This document shows, piece by piece, positions 18,021-25,968 of a stretch of 33,446 bases of DNA. Each line of letters begins with the position of its first letter. The first letter of the stretch is position 1. Made by a program: the position numbers and the translations under genes. Source of the stretch: Kiritimatiellota bacterium (GTDB lineage: Bacteria; Verrucomicrobiota; Lentisphaeria; Oligosphaerales; JAADHN01). The stretch spans positions 104,353 to 137,798 of the forward strand of contig JAADHN010000089.1 in NCBI GenBank assembly GCA_013151865.1, in the 5' to 3' direction. A model generated the notes under the pieces. The model ran no database searches. It was not told the DNA's origin and was given only the letters and a program-made list of their open reading frames with translations.

Positions 18021-21000
18021 GTGAGCCCATGGCCCCACAAAAACTTGCCTCCCGCTCTGCTCTGCTTGATCGCCGCAGCCTTGTTCGGGGCCGTCCCCTC
18101 GGACCAAGTCCGACACGTTCTGTTCCAGGACGATTTTTCGCAGGCCGCCCCCAATGCATGGCGACTGAATGCCGGGGGCCGCGGCAAAGCAGTGATCGCC
18201 GATGGACGCCTGGTGCTGGACCTGACCGCGCCCACTGCGGGCAAATGGGCCGTTGCGCAGTTGTCGAAAGGAATCCGGCTCCCCGCGACAATCCGGTGGG
18301 AGCAATACCTGGCCCACGACAGTCCCCATACGTGGTTCGCCGGAATCCAACTCATCTCGGCCAATGTCGGGTCGCGGGAACAGATCGTCGCCGGCGCCGG
18401 CGGCAGCGGCCTCGGCAGGGCCTTTTTCCTCGGCCGGACAAAAGGCGTCGAAGGGCGAGTCCCGGAAGGCGAGTGGCGCCGCTTCGTTCTCGTCCTGGAA
18501 AAAGATCGGCAGGCTCTGCGAGTGTATTCTGCGCGGACAGGCGCCTTGGTGGAGAAACTGAAGGACTGGTCGCCCCTGGTCCATGGTCCGTTCGTCGTGC
18601 GTTTTTTCCAGAACGACGCACGCCTCGGCCCGCGCTCCCCCGATACGTATGCCCAGGACCGTGGCTGCACATGGTTCGACAACCTCGAGATTCGGGCCCG
18701 CTCGGTCGAACCGGCAAAACTGAAGCCTGCCACGACGACGCATCCGTACAAAATTCCCTTGGTATTCAACCGTCGAATGCGTTGGGTCACTGCGGCGGAC
18801 GGCCTCTCCGCGGGAAGCATTGCCTGGGAAACGGGCCGCAAACTGCCGCTGACGGGCGCCGGCGCCGCGTCACGGTGGCTGTATCTTGAACCTTGGCGGG
18901 AACTCGCACCGGGACACTGGCCGAAACAGAGCCACATCCAACCCCGGTCCGACGGTTCGACCGGGTTCACGCTTCCGGCGGGAAAGAACACGGCGGTATT
19001 CGTGCTGCGCGCCTTCCAATTCAACGTCGAGCAGCACCAGGTCCTCCATTGGGAGGGCGATTCAATAAACGCGAACTGGCGCCTGGAAGTCACGGCAAGC
19101 GACGGCGCCCACCCCTTTCTGTGGTCTTTGCGAAAAACCCCGTTGCAGTCACCGGGCCCCGGCCACGGAACCATCGATCTGGCCAACGCCTACCGGGAAT
19201 CCGGACGGCCGAACCGCTATGCGGAAGTGGACATCCAGGTGCGGCTGCAGCGGAACGGGCCCGACACCACGAAACCGGCAAGCCTGCGCCTGAAGTTATC
19301 CATGCCGACACGGTCTGCAATCGTGCCGCGGGCTCCGGTCGTGGCCTCGGTCGCGTCGGCCCGACAAAAGGGTGTTTTGCTCGAAGCCGTTATCGTGGAC
19401 ACGCGGGGACGAATCGCGAGCGACCCGGGCGTTACGCTGGAGGCCGTGGCGGCAACAGTGCCGGGAGCACCGAAGGGACCTATTCCATTCGACCCACCCT
19501 CGGGGCCTGCGGGCATACGCCGTGCACGCCTGAGCGATTTGCCTCCGGGGGAATTCACGTTTCGCCTGACGGCACACGACGCCAGGAAGAAAACGCTGGC
19601 GAGAACCGACCTGAACGTCGTGGTCACCGCGATTCCCTTCGCGGACCATTACGAACGCGAGAAACGCTCGTATTGCACCGCCGCGGGGCAGGCCGTCGGC
19701 CCTCTGTGCGGTGACCTCCTCGCATGGGTCCCTTTCGCCCGGAACAGAAACGGGGACCGCACCCTGATTCGCGGGGCGGCCGAGTTCGAGCGCCTGATCA
19801 AGCGGGAAAAACGGTCCCTTTTCATCACCAAGTGGCGCGCGCTGCCACGCCCCACTCTGGACCGATACATTGACTACATGGCTCAGAGCGGAGTTCGAGT
19901 CATTCGCCTGACACCGAACGTCAGCCCGAGCGAATACTACCTGGATGCGTGCGGTCACCTCGCCCCGCACGGTCTCGAACAAACGGCCTTCATCCTTGCC
20001 GCGGCGCGCAGGAATCGCATCCGGGTAGTCATCAATCTCTTTCATTACCCGTACCTCAGTGCCTCCACCGGGCGCTCTCCCCCGGTGTGGCAGTATTTCG
20101 AAGCCGGGTTCTCGCTGAGCACGAAATGGACGGACCCGCGGATGGCACGCCGCCAGCGGAGCTATATTGCGGAGTTCCTCGGGTTCACCGGGCGTGATCC
20201 CGCGGTCATGGCGTACTCGATCATGGGAGAAAACGACCAGTTTTATCCCCCGGGCTGGATCAACTCTCTCTCGGGATTCATCCGGCGGCGCGCCCCGGGG
20301 CAGATGCTCGTACTGGAACAGGGCGGCAACATTCTGAACTGCCGCGGCCGAGACCCGGCGACGTACGGCCAGTATCGGCCGGCGCGTCTGGGGGGCGTCG
20401 GCTATCGGGCCTACAGCACCCTGCGCCACCCCACGGACCTGTTCCTCGCCGTGGCCGCCCGATTCTTCGATACGGCCCCTCCCGCCTATCTCGGCGAAGT
20501 CGCCTGCGGCGTCAAGACCGCTCCGCGGTTCGTCACCAAGTACCGTGACGCCATGGGCATTGCGCTCACACTCCAGCAGCCCATGGCCATCGCTTGGTCC
20601 GCCGCCATGGTCGAGGGGCAATGCAAAGTGTTCGCCGAGGTCGCCCGGCGGATCGACTGGAGCCGATTCCGGCGCGTCCGCGCGCCGGTCGCCGTCGTTG
20701 TCGACAAACCGGACAGAGAGCAAGTCCGACGTTTGGTCGCCTGCGAGGAACTCCTCTCTTCCGTGCCCGTTGACTGCGAGTACGTCCGGCCCGACGCCCC
20801 GAGAACACCATACACGGCCGTCTTGGACGCCCGGCGGGGACCGATCCCCGCGGGCATCGCTGACCTGCCCCCCGCCGTGACAGAGGCGAGCCCCATCCGA
20901 CTGTCGCCCGGCAATCATTGCTCGTACGCCGCCTCGTCGGATGGGCGTTTTCTGATCGCATATGTTCGAAACGCCCTCCATTACGAGACCGGCATCTGCG

Positions 21001-21272
21001 ACATCCGCAGCGTGGAACGGTATCGCCTTGCGGACCGGCCCCGTCGCGTCCGGACGGTGTTGAGTCGGATGGACGATGGACTGGTGTGCGACGTCTTCGA
21101 CGCCGCGAATGCTCGCCTCCTGCGCACGCTCGCCTTTTCCGGGAGCACACAATTCACGCTGGCCGAAACCGCCGCCGACCTGGTCCTCTTCGTTCACCCG
21201 GCGAAAAAACTTCCGCCCAAGGGACGGGGTACCGAAACGCCCCCGGTGCAGAGGACGAAGCACACGCGCTGA
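18021..21272 (+). CDS. secreted clan GH-A-like TIM-barrel glycoside hydrolase with N-terminal laminin-like domain
   Basis: Large secreted protein of 1083 residues. GTG at 18021 was chosen because AGGAG (18010-18014) precedes it by about 6 nt and a signal peptide (PPALLCLIAAALFGAVPS) follows at once; an ATG at 17919 would add Arg-rich sequence. Residues about 33-215 look like a concanavalin or DUF1080-type beta-sandwich (LFQDDFSQAAPNAW; CTWFDNLEIRA). Beta-sandwich domains fill about 220-540. A TIM barrel occupies about 565-870: the predicted acid/base is E737 in SIMGENDQF and the predicted nucleophile is E826 in YLGEVACG, at strand-4 and strand-7 type positions as in clan GH-A. Residues 870-1083 form a further beta domain. 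No single GH family could be named. A GNAT gene follows after 51 nt. Confidence 0.72.
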   Translation: MSPWPHKNLPPALLCLIAAALFGAVPSDQVRHVLFQDDFSQAAPNAWRLNAGGRGKAVIADGRLVLDLTAPTAGKWAVAQLSKGIRLPATIRWEQYLAHDSPHTWFAGIQLISANVGSREQIVAGAGGSGLGRAFFLGRTKGVEGRVPEGEWRRFVLVLEKDRQALRVYSARTGALVEKLKDWSPLVHGPFVVRFFQNDARLGPRSPDTYAQDRGCTWFDNLEIRARSVEPAKLKPATTTHPYKIPLVFNRRMRWVTAADGLSAGSIAWETGRKLPLTGAGAASRWLYLEPWRELAPGHWPKQSHIQPRSDGSTGFTLPAGKNTAVFVLRAFQFNVEQHQVLHWEGDSINANWRLEVTASDGAHPFLWSLRKTPLQSPGPGHGTIDLANAYRESGRPNRYAEVDIQVRLQRNGPDTTKPASLRLKLSMPTRSAIVPRAPVVASVASARQKGVLLEAVIVDTRGRIASDPGVTLEAVAATVPGAPKGPIPFDPPSGPAGIRRARLSDLPPGEFTFRLTAHDARKKTLARTDLNVVVTAIPFADHYEREKRSYCTAAGQAVGPLCGDLLAWVPFARNRNGDRTLIRGAAEFERLIKREKRSLFITKWRALPRPTLDRYIDYMAQSGVRVIRLTPNVSPSEYYLDACGHLAPHGLEQTAFILAAARRNRIRVVINLFHYPYLSASTGRSPPVWQYFEAGFSLSTKWTDPRMARRQRSYIAEFLGFTGRDPAVMAYSIMGENDQFYPPGWINSLSGFIRRRAPGQMLVLEQGGNILNCRGRDPATYGQYRPARLGGVGYRAYSTLRHPTDLFLAVAARFFDTAPPAYLGEVACGVKTAPRFVTKYRDAMGIALTLQQPMAIAWSAAMVEGQCKVFAEVARRIDWSRFRRVRAPVAVVVDKPDREQVRRLVACEELLSSVPVDCEYVRPDAPRTPYTAVLDARRGPIPAGIADLPPAVTEASPIRLSPGNHCSYAASSDGRFLIAYVRNALHYETGICDIRSVERYRLADRPRRVRTVLSRMDDGLVCDVFDAANARLLRTLAFSGSTQFTLAETAADLVLFVHPAKKLPPKGRGTETPPVQRTKHTR

Positions 21273-21323
21273 AACCACGGACAACAGCCCCGAGAAAGTT
21301 TTTTCGAACAGAAGGATCGTCCC

Positions 21324-21938
21324 ATGAAACTCGACGATGCAAGGAGGTTCCCGCCCCAAAAACTCGTCCTGAAGGACGGGCGCCGGGTGCGCCTGCGGTT
21401 CTTGCGGCGGGACGACGGCGAGCGGCTCGCGGCTTTCTATGACCGTGTCCCTCCCGAAGCCCGGCGGTTTTATTGGCCGCACCCGCTCGACCGGGAACAC
21501 GCTTTGGCGAATGCCGCAAAGGCCGAGAGTCCCCTGGAAGTCGTACTGGTCCTGGAGACGAGCGAGGGGGAAATCGGTGGGTACGCCTGGTATCGGTGGA
21601 AGGACCTCGAGGCCGATTCGAGCACGTTCGGCATCTGCGTCCGCCCGGACTGCCAGGGATGCGGCGCGGGCCGCGCCCTCATGGAACGCCTGCTTTACAT
21701 CGCCGACCGGCACGGTCCCCCGGTCATGAAACTGACCTGCCAGCACGCCAATGGCCGTGCCGTGAAATTGTACCGGAGAATGGGGTTCCGCGTGGTCCGG
21801 GAGGGCATGCGGGGTGAGTGCGCCGGTTTCCCGCCCGAACCGCAATTCTGGATGGAGCGGCGGAGTGCCCCGGCCGTCCAACACACCGATCCGCCCGGAC
21901 CGACAGCGGCGCGAACTCAACCGTCGGCAAGCACTTGA
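21324..21938 (+). CDS. GNAT-family N-acetyltransferase
   Basis: Acetyl-CoA-dependent acetyltransferase of 204 residues, substrate unknown. The acetyl-CoA pyrophosphate loop is seen in FGICVRPDCQGCGAGRALME (Q-x-x-G-x-G pattern), followed by the helix ERLLYIADR and the motif B strand HANGRAVKLYRRMGF. The N-terminal part DGRRVRLRFLRRDDGERLAAF resembles the domain that is often attached to acyl-CoA synthetases, but here it stands alone. ATG at 21324 has AGAAGGAT upstream. The C-terminal 25 residues are Pro/Ala/Thr rich and look disordered; the stop at 21938 overlaps the converging aminotransferase gene by 22 bp. It lies 51 nt after the secreted hydrolase gene and may share its transcript. No signal peptide. 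Confidence 0.85.
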   Translation: MKLDDARRFPPQKLVLKDGRRVRLRFLRRDDGERLAAFYDRVPPEARRFYWPHPLDREHALANAAKAESPLEVVLVLETSEGEIGGYAWYRWKDLEADSSTFGICVRPDCQGCGAGRALMERLLYIADRHGPPVMKLTCQHANGRAVKLYRRMGFRVVREGMRGECAGFPPEPQFWMERRSAPAVQHTDPPGPTAARTQPSAST

Positions 21939-23104
21939 TCCAGAATGCCAAGGGCGAGATCGATCTCTTCCGGCTGCACCGTCAGCGGCGGCAACAGGCG
22001 CAATACGGTCTCGCCGGCCGGCAGAATCAACAACCCTTTGGCCCGCGCCGCGGTAATCATATCGGCAACCGGGCGACCCACATCGACTCCGATCATCAGG
22101 CCCTTGCCGCGGACTTCGCGAATCTCGGGATGGCGTGTCCGGAGCACCTCCAATCCTTGCCAAAGACGCGTGGCCATGTGTCGAACGTTTTCGAGGACGG
22201 CATCCTGCTCGAAGGTCTCGAACACGGCAAGCGCGGCGGCGCAGGCCAACGGATTGCCTCCGAACGTGCTGGCGTGTGTGCCTGGCGGCAGGGCCCCTGC
22301 AAACTCGTTTCGCACCTCGAACGCCCCCATGGCCATGCCGTTCGCCAACGCTTTGGCCATGGCCATGGCGTCCGGCGTCACACCATAGGCTTGGTAGGCG
22401 AACAGGTGACCCGTTCGCCCCATACCGCACTGCACTTCATCGAAAAGCAACAGCACGCCCTCGGTCGAACAGAGCTTGCGTACGCCCTCGATGAATCCCC
22501 CGGTGGCGGGCACGATGCCGCCCTCCCCCTGCACCGGTTCGAGCAGAACGGCGGCCGTTTGCGGCCCAATGGCGTCGCAGACCGCCTCCAGGTCGTTGAA
22601 CGGCACATGAACGAACCCCGGCATGTCCGGCTGAAACCCTTTCCGATATTTGGCACGGCCGGTCGCGGCAAGCGTCGCCAAAGTGCGTCCGTGGAATGAA
22701 CCTTCCATGCAGACGATTTCGAACCGGCCGCGCTCGGCGCCCCAGCGGCGGGCCAGCTTGATGAGTCCCTCGTTGGCCTCGGCCCCGCTGTTGCAGAAGA
22801 ACACCTTGCCCCCGAACGTCGCCTTCGAAATCACGGCCGCGAGGCGAGGCTGGTTCTCGTTGTAGAACAAATTCGATACATGCACCAGCCGGGCCGCCTG
22901 GCGCTGAATCGCCTCCGTCACCCGGGGATGACAGTGTCCGAGATTGCAAACGCTGATGCCGGTGGTGAAATCAAGGTATTCCCGCCCCGCGATGTCCCAC
23001 ACATTCGACATGGCCCCACGCACCAACATCAAGTGCGGTGAGTAGGTGTTCAGCGTGTACTCGTCATGAAGGGCCAACAGATCTTTTTCAGTCAGTTCGT
23101 TCAT
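21917..23104 (-). CDS. argD: acetylornithine aminotransferase-type PLP enzyme
   Basis: Class III PLP-dependent aminotransferase, 395 residues, normal length for ArgD, which converts N-acetylglutamate semialdehyde to N-acetylornithine in arginine synthesis. Visible motifs: GHCHPRV (57-63), NSGAEANEGLIKLAR (105-119), GSFHGRTLATLAATG (135-149), LLEPVQGEGGI (188-198), FDEVQCGMGRTG with D222, the PLP lysine K251 in AMAKALANG, and HASTFGGNPLACAAAL (277-292). The start MNELTEKD at 23104 fits the family; upstream sequence is not family-like, and AAAGG lies about 13 nt before. It follows the SDR gene on the same strand after 130 nt. Related ornithine or succinylornithine transaminases share these motifs, so the gene symbol is by best resemblance. 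Confidence 0.85.
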   Translation of the reverse strand: MNELTEKDLLALHDEYTLNTYSPHLMLVRGAMSNVWDIAGREYLDFTTGISVCNLGHCHPRVTEAIQRQAARLVHVSNLFYNENQPRLAAVISKATFGGKVFFCNSGAEANEGLIKLARRWGAERGRFEIVCMEGSFHGRTLATLAATGRAKYRKGFQPDMPGFVHVPFNDLEAVCDAIGPQTAAVLLEPVQGEGGIVPATGGFIEGVRKLCSTEGVLLLFDEVQCGMGRTGHLFAYQAYGVTPDAMAMAKALANGMAMGAFEVRNEFAGALPPGTHASTFGGNPLACAAALAVFETFEQDAVLENVRHMATRLWQGLEVLRTRHPEIREVRGKGLMIGVDVGRPVADMITAARAKGLLILPAGETVLRLLPPLTVQPEEIDLALGILDQVLADG

Positions 23105-23234
23105 GGGCTCGTCGTGCCTTTCTCGGTCGGTACGGCGGTTGGGACGGGAGACCGGACATGGCGGATTCGGAAACACAAGTTGTCCCGTGTCGCGTAAAGA
23201 CAGCGAAGCAATTCCGTGTCCCGGAGCGCCCACC

Positions 23235-24047
23235 TCACCTCGGGTCGGGGCGCGTGGCCCGGCGGACGATGTCCCGGTCGAAATAGTTGATCGACATGCC
23301 GGCGTCCACCACGACCGTCTGTCCGTTGATGCCCGTGGAGCGCGGACTCAGCAGAAACGCCGCGACGTCGGCGACCTCCTCGGTCCGCAGCGCCTCCTTG
23401 CGAGGCACCACCTGCTCGGCGAACAGGTATGAATCGATATACCCCGGAATGCCGGCGGACGCCGAGGTCTTGAGCAGGCCGGCCCCGACGGCATTCACGC
23501 GAATCCGCGTATCGACGCTGAGGGATTTGGCCAGGAACACGACGGTCGAATCCAGGGCCGCTTTCACCGGCCCCATGTACCCGTAATTCTCCGCCGCCAT
23601 GCGCGTCGTCGAGATGGACATGGTCACCACCGCCCCATCGGAGGCCATACGGGGCTTCAGGGCCCGAACCAGGGCGATGAGCGAATAACACGAGATGTCG
23701 ACCGCCTGCAGAAAATCGGCGCGGTCGGTCTCGATAAACGGACCGAACCCGTGACTGTAATTGGCAAAGGCGATCGAATGGACGATGCCGTGAATCGGCC
23801 CCGGTCGCAGAGCTTCCAATTCCGCAGCCAATCGGGCGATACCCCTGCCTTGTTCCACGTCGCAGGTGAGGACCGGAGCGTCTCCGAGCAGCCGTGCGGT
23901 CCCGGCACGAACCGTCTCGTCCCGCACCACGTACACCACGTCGGCCCCCGCCCGGGCCAAAACCCGACCGATGGCATGAGCCACACTACGGCGGTTTGCC
24001 ACGCCGAAAACAACGATCGTTTTATCGGTCAATTCCAAGAAATTCAT
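23235..24047 (-). CDS. enoyl-ACP reductase-like SDR (FabI-type)
   Basis: Short-chain dehydrogenase/reductase of 270 residues, probably NADH-dependent enoyl-ACP reduction in fatty acid elongation. The FabI-type nucleotide loop GVANRRSVAHAIG (15-27), VHSIAFANYSHG (89-100) and the catalytic pattern Y155-x2-M158-x3-K162 in NYGYMGPVKAAL agree with FabI, as does the late segment NAVGAGLLKTSASAGIPG. It differs from the E. coli enzyme in having Ile145 where Tyr146 lies and in a C-terminal GMSINYFDRDIV, so it belongs to a divergent clade and could be another enoyl reductase or oxoacyl reductase. Start at 24047 matches the first beta strand (KTIVVFG). The gene is divergent from the promoter at 24173-24201 and precedes the aminotransferase. 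Confidence 0.8.
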   Translation of the reverse strand: MNFLELTDKTIVVFGVANRRSVAHAIGRVLARAGADVVYVVRDETVRAGTARLLGDAPVLTCDVEQGRGIARLAAELEALRPGPIHGIVHSIAFANYSHGFGPFIETDRADFLQAVDISCYSLIALVRALKPRMASDGAVVTMSISTTRMAAENYGYMGPVKAALDSTVVFLAKSLSVDTRIRVNAVGAGLLKTSASAGIPGYIDSYLFAEQVVPRKEALRTEEVADVAAFLLSPRSTGINGQTVVVDAGMSINYFDRDIVRRATRPDPR

Positions 24048-24172
24048 GGCATACCATAGCCTCGGACCTTCCAACCTCAACCCCGACGGGACCGGCCCGC
24101 ATCCTCGAACCGCGACGCGCCGACGGGACCGCAAACCGGGCCGCGAGTAAACGACAAGCGTACCAGCGTCTG

Positions 24173-24201
24173 TTGCGCGCTTTGCCGGGACGTGTTACAA
24201 T
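24173..24201 (+). promoter_or_regulatory. sigma70-like promoter
   Basis: A -35 box TTGCGC (24173-24178; 4 of 6 matches to consensus) and a -10 box TACAAT (24196-24201; 5 of 6) are separated by exactly 17 nt. Transcription would begin near 24208. It is the best promoter in the window and points towards the MocA, URO-D, cyclase and acetyltransferase genes. Confidence 0.6.
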
Positions 24202-24218
24202 CCCAGGGTTCGCTTTCA

Positions 24219-24233
24219 GCGAGAAAAACTCGC
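24219..24233 (+). promoter_or_regulatory. short leader hairpin after the promoter
   Basis: Perfect arms GCGAG (24219-24223) and CTCGC (24229-24233) around five A residues, right after the predicted start site and 4 nt before a GGAG (24238-24241). It could shield that ribosome binding site or be an mRNA-stabilising end. Confidence 0.35.
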
Positions 24234-24243
24234 CGCCGGAGAT

Positions 24244-24774
24244 TTGTTCCGTGCGCGCGATGGGGCCTCTGTGCCCTACGTTCCCCGGGACAGGGGACAC
24301 GTCGCCCTGGTCTTGGGTGACGAACTCGGGGCCGAGTCTGTGCCGTTTGCGGAATTCGCGGCTCTGGTCCGCAATGCGGGCGCCCGCATTGCGGACCCCG
24401 ATTCGCCGCTCCCGGTCAACCGCCGCGACCGAATCGGACAGCCACGCCGGACTACTGCCGAACGCCGATCGCCGATCCGGGACTTGGCCGGGCCCGGAAA
24501 CGTGGAACGCAACGCAGTCGGTCTGCCCGGAGTCGAGCCGATCAGCGCCGACGCCCGCCGCACTTTGGCCGGACCGTACCTGGCCGTGCGTGAGGCGGAA
24601 ATCAACACCGCATATCGGCTCGTCGACGTCCAAGTCCGCCGTTTTTCCGGGTGGATAGAGCGCCGGAACACCCTGGCGCCACGGTCCGTTCGGCGCCATG
24701 GCGCGGCTGGAACACCGATCCGGAGAACTCCGGGACCGTCGGCACACGAACAAACAAGAAGGGGCGGAAAATGA
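24244..24774 (+). CDS. candidate hypothetical protein, 176 codons, doubtful
   Basis: Open frame starting at TTG 24244 (alternative GTG near 24271) and ending at a TGA that overlaps the next gene's ATG as ATGA (24771-24774). The first 55 residues have protein-like composition and GC-rich third bases (GHVALVLGDELGAESV, FAEFAALVRNAGARIAD). The second half is Arg/Pro rich and looks non-coding. A promoter and hairpin precede it, and a perfect 32-bp palindrome lies inside it at codons 41-51. No family was recognised. It may be a small gene, a decayed gene or a chance frame in a leader. Confidence 0.3.
   Translation: MFRARDGASVPYVPRDRGHVALVLGDELGAESVPFAEFAALVRNAGARIADPDSPLPVNRRDRIGQPRRTTAERRSPIRDLAGPGNVERNAVGLPGVEPISADARRTLAGPYLAVREAEINTAYRLVDVQVRRFSGWIERRNTLAPRSVRRHGAAGTPIRRTPGPSAHEQTRRGGK
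24366..24397. repeat. perfect 32-bp palindrome
   Basis: The 16 bases GGTCCGCAATGCGGGC (24366-24381) are followed at once by their exact reverse complement (24382-24397). As RNA it would fold into a 14-bp stem with a 4-nt loop. No T-run follows, so it is not a standard terminator. It may be a repetitive extragenic palindrome, an attenuator, a cruciform or a dimer-protein site. Confidence 0.85.
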
Positions 24775-25871
24775 CCATGAAAACACCGGTCGGAATCGCC
24801 GTGGTCGGCTGCGGACAGATCGCTCAGCACTATGCCCGAAGTCTTCTCAGTCGGCCGGACCGGGTGCGGCTGGCAGGCGGCTATGATATCATCCCCGAAC
24901 GCACCATGGAATTCGCAACCGAATACGGCGGCAGGGCCTACCCCGACTTTCAGGCCGTGCTCGATGACCCGGAAGTGCAGATCGTTGCCAACCTCACCAC
25001 GCAACAGGCCCACGCCGAGGTGTCGGAGCCGGCGCTCCTGGCCGGAAAGCATGTGCACAGCGAAAAACCGCTCGCCTGTACCCGAGAGGACGGCCGCCGA
25101 CTCCTGCGCGCCGCGCAACAGGCGGGGACCATCTTGAGCTGCTCGCCCTTCACGTTCATGGGGGAGGCGCAGCAGACCGCCGTCAAGGCCATTCGGGGCG
25201 GAAGCGTCGGCCGCGTGCTGGCGGTTTATGCCGAAATGAACTGGGGGGCCATCGAGAGGCACAACGCCCGCCCAATCCCTTTCTACCAAAAGGGCGCGGG
25301 ACCGCTCTTGGATGTTGGAGTGTATGCCTTAACCGTATTGACTGCCGCGCTCGGACCGGTGACGCGTGTGACCGGCTGCGCGCGAATCGTACAGCCCGAA
25401 CGCGTCATCGGCGACGGCCCGGACGCCGGACGCCGATTCCGGGTCGAGACCCCGGATCAGGTGGTCGGATGCCTCGAATTCGAGTGCGGCGCCGTGGGGC
25501 GACTCACGGCCAGCTTCCGCACGGGCAAATCCAGACAGGCCAACGGCGCTGAGTTCCACGGAGAACTCGGCTCTTTGATACTCGACTCGAATGTGTTGTT
25601 TCACGCCGGCGTCGAGCGTTGGGACGCGGAACAGGACCACTGGTCTGCCGTCCCGGCCGTTCGGAAGCCCTTCAACGGAGTCGAATGGGGGCGGGCCGTG
25701 TTCGATTTGGTGGACGCACTCGAGGCAGGCGGCCCGCGCCACTGCACGGGCGAGCAGGCATTCCACGTACTCGATGTCTGCCTCGGTGTTCTCGAATCGG
25801 CGGAACAGGCCCACCCTGTCGAAATCAAGAGTCGTTTCGACCTGCCGCCCCTCATGCCGTGGGCTGAGTAG
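24771..25871 (+). CDS. Gfo/Idh/MocA-family oxidoreductase (EKP intact)
   Basis: NAD(P)-dependent sugar or cyclitol dehydrogenase family, 366 residues, cytoplasmic. The nucleotide-binding strand is GIAVVGCGQIAQHYARSL (G-x-G-x-x-A); the catalytic junction motif HVHSEKPLA is intact, with the Lys missing from the paralogue at 3573. The central motif GPLLDVGVYALTVLTAALG carries the conserved Asp and Tyr where other members have a D/H pair. ATG at 24771 overlaps the stop of the preceding frame as ATGA and has AAGGGG 7 nt before; an in-frame ATG at 24777 is possible. First confident gene after the promoter at 24173-24201 and 97 nt before the URO-D gene. The substrate is unknown; xylose, inositol and pseudosugars are typical for the family. 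Confidence 0.92.
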   Translation: MTMKTPVGIAVVGCGQIAQHYARSLLSRPDRVRLAGGYDIIPERTMEFATEYGGRAYPDFQAVLDDPEVQIVANLTTQQAHAEVSEPALLAGKHVHSEKPLACTREDGRRLLRAAQQAGTILSCSPFTFMGEAQQTAVKAIRGGSVGRVLAVYAEMNWGAIERHNARPIPFYQKGAGPLLDVGVYALTVLTAALGPVTRVTGCARIVQPERVIGDGPDAGRRFRVETPDQVVGCLEFECGAVGRLTASFRTGKSRQANGAEFHGELGSLILDSNVLFHAGVERWDAEQDHWSAVPAVRKPFNGVEWGRAVFDLVDALEAGGPRHCTGEQAFHVLDVCLGVLESAEQAHPVEIKSRFDLPPLMPWAE

Positions 25872-25968
25872 CCGCCCGCAAACATCGGCGTGGCCCCGCC
25901 GGGCACGAACGCGGATGGAAGGTGGTTCGAGAGAATCGAGTCCGACCCATTAGAAAGCAGGTGCGCTC

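Larger units (their letters stand above)
24048..24770. other. 723-bp spacer and leader with promoter, hairpin and 32-bp palindrome
   Basis: Between the start of the SDR gene (minus) and the MocA gene (plus). It carries a sigma70-like promoter, a leader hairpin, a perfect 32-bp palindrome and a candidate ORF at 24244-24774. The region could be a long 5' leader or a decayed gene rather than simple spacer. Confidence 0.6.

Noticed and set aside
19296-22430. Long 1044-codon minus-strand frame opposite the TIM-barrel hydrolase and GNAT genes
   Set aside because: It is a shadow of genes with signal peptide, RBS and motifs on the plus strand and has no recognisable fold.
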